Source of the DNA: Symbiobacteriaceae bacterium
Lineage (GTDB): Bacteria > Bacillota > JAAYKD01 > WRDA01
DNA length: 7,097 bases
Direction: 5' to 3'
NCBI GenBank assembly: GCA_009783675.1
Contig: WRDA01000067.1
Span: forward strand, 1 to 7,097
In this document: in pieces, positions 4,986 through 7,097 of the stretch
How the letters are laid out: every line of letters starts with the position of its first letter
Position numbering within the stretch: the stretch's first letter is position 1
Notes under the pieces: model-generated
What the model was told of the DNA's origin: nothing
What the model saw: the letters and a program-made list of their open reading frames with translations, nothing else
Databases searched by the model: none
Translations under genes and position numbers: made by a program

Positions 4986-5573
4986 GTGAGTCAACCATCT
5001 GTCGCCATCATGCTCTTTGGAGATAAGGATTCAACCAGGAACGCCCTCACCGATGAGAACTACAAGCTCCTGGCAGACAGCGAGGAACGCCTGCTCAGTG
5101 TCTATGAGTTCCATATTGTGTTCAGGAGATACTTTGAGAATGACGGCCTGATCCTGAGCCAGCAATGGAACCCAGGGATTGCTAATGGCATGGTGCGCTG
5201 CTATGTGACCGGAACCAAAGTCTCCGGATTCGACTACCAGGAAGCAGTTGCCCTCTGTCCGGAACCGAACGATCCGGATAAAGTGAGACCGAGAACACGG
5301 AACCTTCATTACAGTGAGCAGTGTGGGCTGTTGCAGGATCTACGCAACATCATGGAAAGCAAATGGATTCCCCAGGTACAGAAGATTCACGATATCTCCG
5401 ATACCGCTCTGCCCTTGCTGCGGGATGTAAATTTCTTCATCAACGATATCCATGCCCCTGATGCCGAAAGCAAGTACCCTCTGCGAGATCAACGTCAGCT
5501 GTGTGACCCCTTCCCTCCCAGCTGCGTGGGTGCTATAGTGCGTGAACTGCAAACTCGTCTTGTGTCACATTGA
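4986..5573 (+). CDS. Unrecognised 195-residue protein, first gene of the ChrB-like operon
   Basis: I do not recognise this family. The product is soluble, with no signal peptide or membrane helix. It has five scattered cysteines (72, 91, 113, 173, 180), a proline/charge-rich centre (about 91-104) and aromatic-rich segments near 39-50 (VYEFHIVFRRYF). A closing CDPFPPSC places two cysteines seven apart. The GTG start at 4986 is chosen because GAGGT (4975-4979) sits six bases upstream; an in-frame ATG at codon 9 has no clear ribosome site. Codon use and conserved-looking composition resemble its neighbours. It is nine bases from the next gene and led by a strong promoter with a palindrome, so it belongs to a regulated operon with ChrB-domain proteins, but no function follows from that. 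Confidence 0.8.
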   Translation: MSQPSVAIMLFGDKDSTRNALTDENYKLLADSEERLLSVYEFHIVFRRYFENDGLILSQQWNPGIANGMVRCYVTGTKVSGFDYQEAVALCPEPNDPDKVRPRTRNLHYSEQCGLLQDLRNIMESKWIPQVQKIHDISDTALPLLRDVNFFINDIHAPDAESKYPLRDQRQLCDPFPPSCVGAIVRELQTRLVSH

Positions 5574-5582
5574 GGTAGCCTT

Positions 5583-6035
5583 ATGCAATGGATACTGTTC
5601 CAGTATAGCGTACCGAATAAACCCTCTAAACTTCGGGTCTATATTTGGCGAAAGCTGAAAGCGCTTCGGTCAGAACAGCTCACCGAAGGTCTCTATGCAC
5701 TCCCTTTGACCGAGAAGACCATCGAGCAGCTGCAGTGGCTCTCTGCCGAAGTGGAAGAGATGAACGGCGAAGCCATCCTATGGAGAGCAGAGTGCTTGTC
5801 TGCCAAACAGGAAGAGGAATTGATCGCCCTGTTTCGACGTAAGGCAGCCGAAGGCTACGATCGTATTCGGGAGTTGCTTGCGCAGATACCAGATGATGCC
5901 AGTTACCGGGTGTGGCTCGATTCCATCATTCGACAGTATGCCGATATCCGCTACCACGATTACTTCGATACCGCCAGGGATCACGCCATCCACACGCAAC
6001 TCGAACAGCATTACAGAAACAGAGGTGGTCACTGA
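5583..6035 (+). CDS. ChrB N-terminal-domain protein
   Basis: A 150-residue protein that resembles the N-terminal domain of the chromate-resistance regulator ChrB: opening WILFQYSVPNKPSKLRVYIW, then RKLKALRSEQLTEGLYALP, EQLQWLSAEVEEMNGEA and a charged helical tail (GYDRIRELL). In full-length ChrB this half is thought to carry the DNA-binding or regulatory role. Here it ends on its own stop, and the C-terminal domain is a separate gene beginning in the overlapping TGATG. GAGG lies seven bases before the ATG, overlapping the stop of the previous gene. The spacing indicates co-translation with the next gene and probable complex formation. Naming it chrB outright would overstate the evidence, since chromate response is not shown and chrA is not seen. 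Confidence 0.8.
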   Translation: MQWILFQYSVPNKPSKLRVYIWRKLKALRSEQLTEGLYALPLTEKTIEQLQWLSAEVEEMNGEAILWRAECLSAKQEEELIALFRRKAAEGYDRIRELLAQIPDDASYRVWLDSIIRQYADIRYHDYFDTARDHAIHTQLEQHYRNRGGH

Positions 6036-6463
6036 TGATCTGGACAACCTGGGAAAATATCGGCATCGACCGACAAGCCTGCGCCTGGTTTATCAAGCGA
6101 TTTTTCGACCCCAAGGCTGAGTTTGCCTTCATCTCCCGTGAAGTCGCCCTACCCGATCCTGAGTATGGCTTCGATACCCCTGCCGCCAGGTGGACCCACA
6201 AGCACGGACACAGCACCTTCCACATGTTTGTCCGTGAACACGCTCCCAAGGATAAGACCCTCAAAAAGATGGCCGAGATCATCGATGGTGCCGATACCGC
6301 CAACGACATTCTGCCACCACCGGAAGCCTACGGACTGGAGGCGATCTGTATCGGATTAAGAGCGATCAGTGCGAGTGATCAGGAGGCCATCGACAGGGGT
6401 GCGCTGATCTTTGATGGCCTCTACGAATATCTAAGGCGAAGAACAGGTCAAAGCAAACCATGA
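6035..6463 (+). CDS. ChrB C-terminal-domain protein
   Basis: A 142-residue protein matching the C-terminal domain of ChrB (PF09828-type). Characteristic segments are IGIDRQACAWFIKRFFDPKAEF (seen at about 9-30; Cys16 in the conserved position), a His-containing THKHG stretch (54-58), EIIDGADTAN and EAYGLEAICIGL. In some organisms this domain alone is annotated as a chromate-resistance protein; its reaction is uncertain. The ATG shares a base with the stop of the ChrB N-domain gene, and AGAGGTGG precedes it. The reading frame is open upstream to 5912, but that stretch overlaps the previous gene and is not family-like. The two ChrB halves are thus encoded as separate polypeptides in this operon. 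Confidence 0.85.
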   Translation: MIWTTWENIGIDRQACAWFIKRFFDPKAEFAFISREVALPDPEYGFDTPAARWTHKHGHSTFHMFVREHAPKDKTLKKMAEIIDGADTANDILPPPEAYGLEAICIGLRAISASDQEAIDRGALIFDGLYEYLRRRTGQSKP

Positions 6464-6546
6464 ACGGAAGGCAGATCATGCATGAGAGAAATAGTGTACT
6501 TCGACATTTCAGTCGAACAACGAATAAAGCTGCGAGGAGAGGTAAA

Positions 6547-7097
6547 ATGAAAACCATCGCCTTGGTGTTTCATGGGGACAGTAATCCCCCGCGAAACCTT
6601 TTCGACAACGAGAATTTTAAGGAACTGGCTGATACGATAATGGAAGTCGGTTTCTCCATCTTACCGGTTCAATATCATTACTCCGTGGCAAAGCAGGTAG
6701 AAGCTGAACTTGAGAAGGTTGCCGCCGTCATGTCATGGGTAGAGCCTGTCGATAGAATGGTAAAAGGTAAGGATAATCTTAATTTTGATGAGTTACTGAC
6801 GAGCATTACACAAAAAGGTGTTCTGGTTTCGACCCATCCGGAAGTCATTTTCAAGTTGGGAACGAAGAAGGTTTTATACTCCACGCGCGATATGGATTGG
6901 GGTGGAGATACCGAACTGTACGCGAACCCTGTGGACTTCGAGAAACGTTTTCTCAGATCTCTGGCTGGCTCACGTCCGCGCATCCTCAAGCAGTATCGGG
7001 GATCAAGCGGAAGAGGGGTCTTCAAAGTATGGCTGGAAAATGGGCTCGTTCGCGTTATCCACGCTTCGGGTGGTGATCAATGGTCGTACGCAGAAGA
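6547..7097 (+). CDS. ATP-grasp protein of the Cj0069 type (partial, C-terminus missing)
   Basis: The 183 visible residues begin KTIALVFHGD (a first beta strand) and include the family-like motif GVLVSTHPEVIFKLGTKKVL (about 91-110), a DMDWGGDT turn, and RPRILKQYRGSSGRGVFKVW (about 143-162). The last resembles the glycine-rich ATP-binding loop of ATP-grasp ligases. ATP-grasp enzymes use ATP to join a carboxylate to an amine or thiol; the substrate of this group is unknown to me. The ATG at 6547 has GAGGAG and AGAGG upstream. An in-frame ATG at 6460 overlaps the stop of the previous gene (ATGA) and another lies at 6478; both would add a short basic extension not expected of the family. The catalytic C-terminal part is outside the window. 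It looks A+T-richer than its neighbours by eye. Confidence 0.8.
   Translation, partial: MKTIALVFHGDSNPPRNLFDNENFKELADTIMEVGFSILPVQYHYSVAKQVEAELEKVAAVMSWVEPVDRMVKGKDNLNFDELLTSITQKGVLVSTHPEVIFKLGTKKVLYSTRDMDWGGDTELYANPVDFEKRFLRSLAGSRPRILKQYRGSSGRGVFKVWLENGLVRVIHASGGDQWSYAE

Noticed and set aside
6460..6546. N-terminal extension of the ATP-grasp gene from the ATG at 6460
   Set aside because: It is in frame and overlaps the previous stop, but it encodes a basic, unstructured-looking stretch. The ATG at 6547 has a good ribosome site and a typical first beta strand.
6678..7025. 115-residue minus-strand frame
   Set aside because: It is antisense to the ATP-grasp gene, whose motifs and start are convincing.
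1..7097. CRISPR array, tRNA/rRNA, insertion sequence or attachment site
   Set aside because: No regularly spaced repeats, cloverleaf-like sequence, transposase coding or long terminal inverted repeats were seen on reading both strands.

Overview
The window reads as a metal/metalloid-handling island from an anaerobic or facultatively anaerobic bacterium of mid-range G+C. Genes are tightly packed, with overlapping stop/start codons, clear Shine-Dalgarno sequences, several TTG/GTG starts and textbook sigma-70 promoters. The phylum cannot be fixed from the sequence; Chloroflexota, Firmicutes or a sulfate reducer would all fit. The central discovery is an hgcA-hgcB pair, the corrinoid protein and ferredoxin needed for mercury methylation. 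It is recognised from the cap-helix motif NVWCAAGK followed by a membrane domain, and from the two-cluster ferredoxin CMECGACALNC with a C-terminal Cys pair.

Layout. (1) Positions 1-2757 are all on the minus strand, in transcription order hgcA, hgcB, a 162-bp gap, arsR, arsC, a 72-residue HMA metal chaperone, and the start of an HMA-domain membrane protein (probably a metal P-type ATPase) that leaves the window at position 1. hgcA/hgcB, arsR/arsC and the HMA gene/ATPase pair overlap. (2) Positions 2771-3251 hold a divergent plus-strand gene for a carboxymuconolactone decarboxylase/AhpD-like protein, with a near-perfect promoter, a palindrome at its predicted transcription start, and a strong intrinsic terminator. 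(3) Positions 3253-4063, minus strand, hold two overlapping paralogous small cysteine proteins of the DGC (putative zinc-binding) type. Upstream of them at 4082-4747 is the decayed, frameshifted and 3'-truncated remnant of a dihydrolipoamide dehydrogenase-like flavoprotein gene whose promoter is still intact. (4) Positions 4814-4985 form a compact divergent control region: two strong promoters, a direct repeat between them, and a perfect TGTAAC-N4-GTTACA palindrome on the rightward promoter. (5) Positions 4986-7097, plus strand, form an operon of an unrecognised 195-residue protein, a ChrB N-terminal-domain protein, a ChrB C-terminal-domain protein (ChrB split in two) and a partial ATP-grasp protein of the Cj0069 type. 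No ChrA chromate transporter is visible.

How it may work together (inference). ArsR, with CxC and other cysteines, could sense As(III), Hg(II) or a related thiophilic ion and control arsC-HMA-ATPase and possibly hgcAB and the divergent gene. ArsC would reduce arsenate; the HMA protein and ATPase would move a soft metal out; HgcAB would methylate Hg(II). The right-hand operon looks like a separately regulated oxyanion or stress module.
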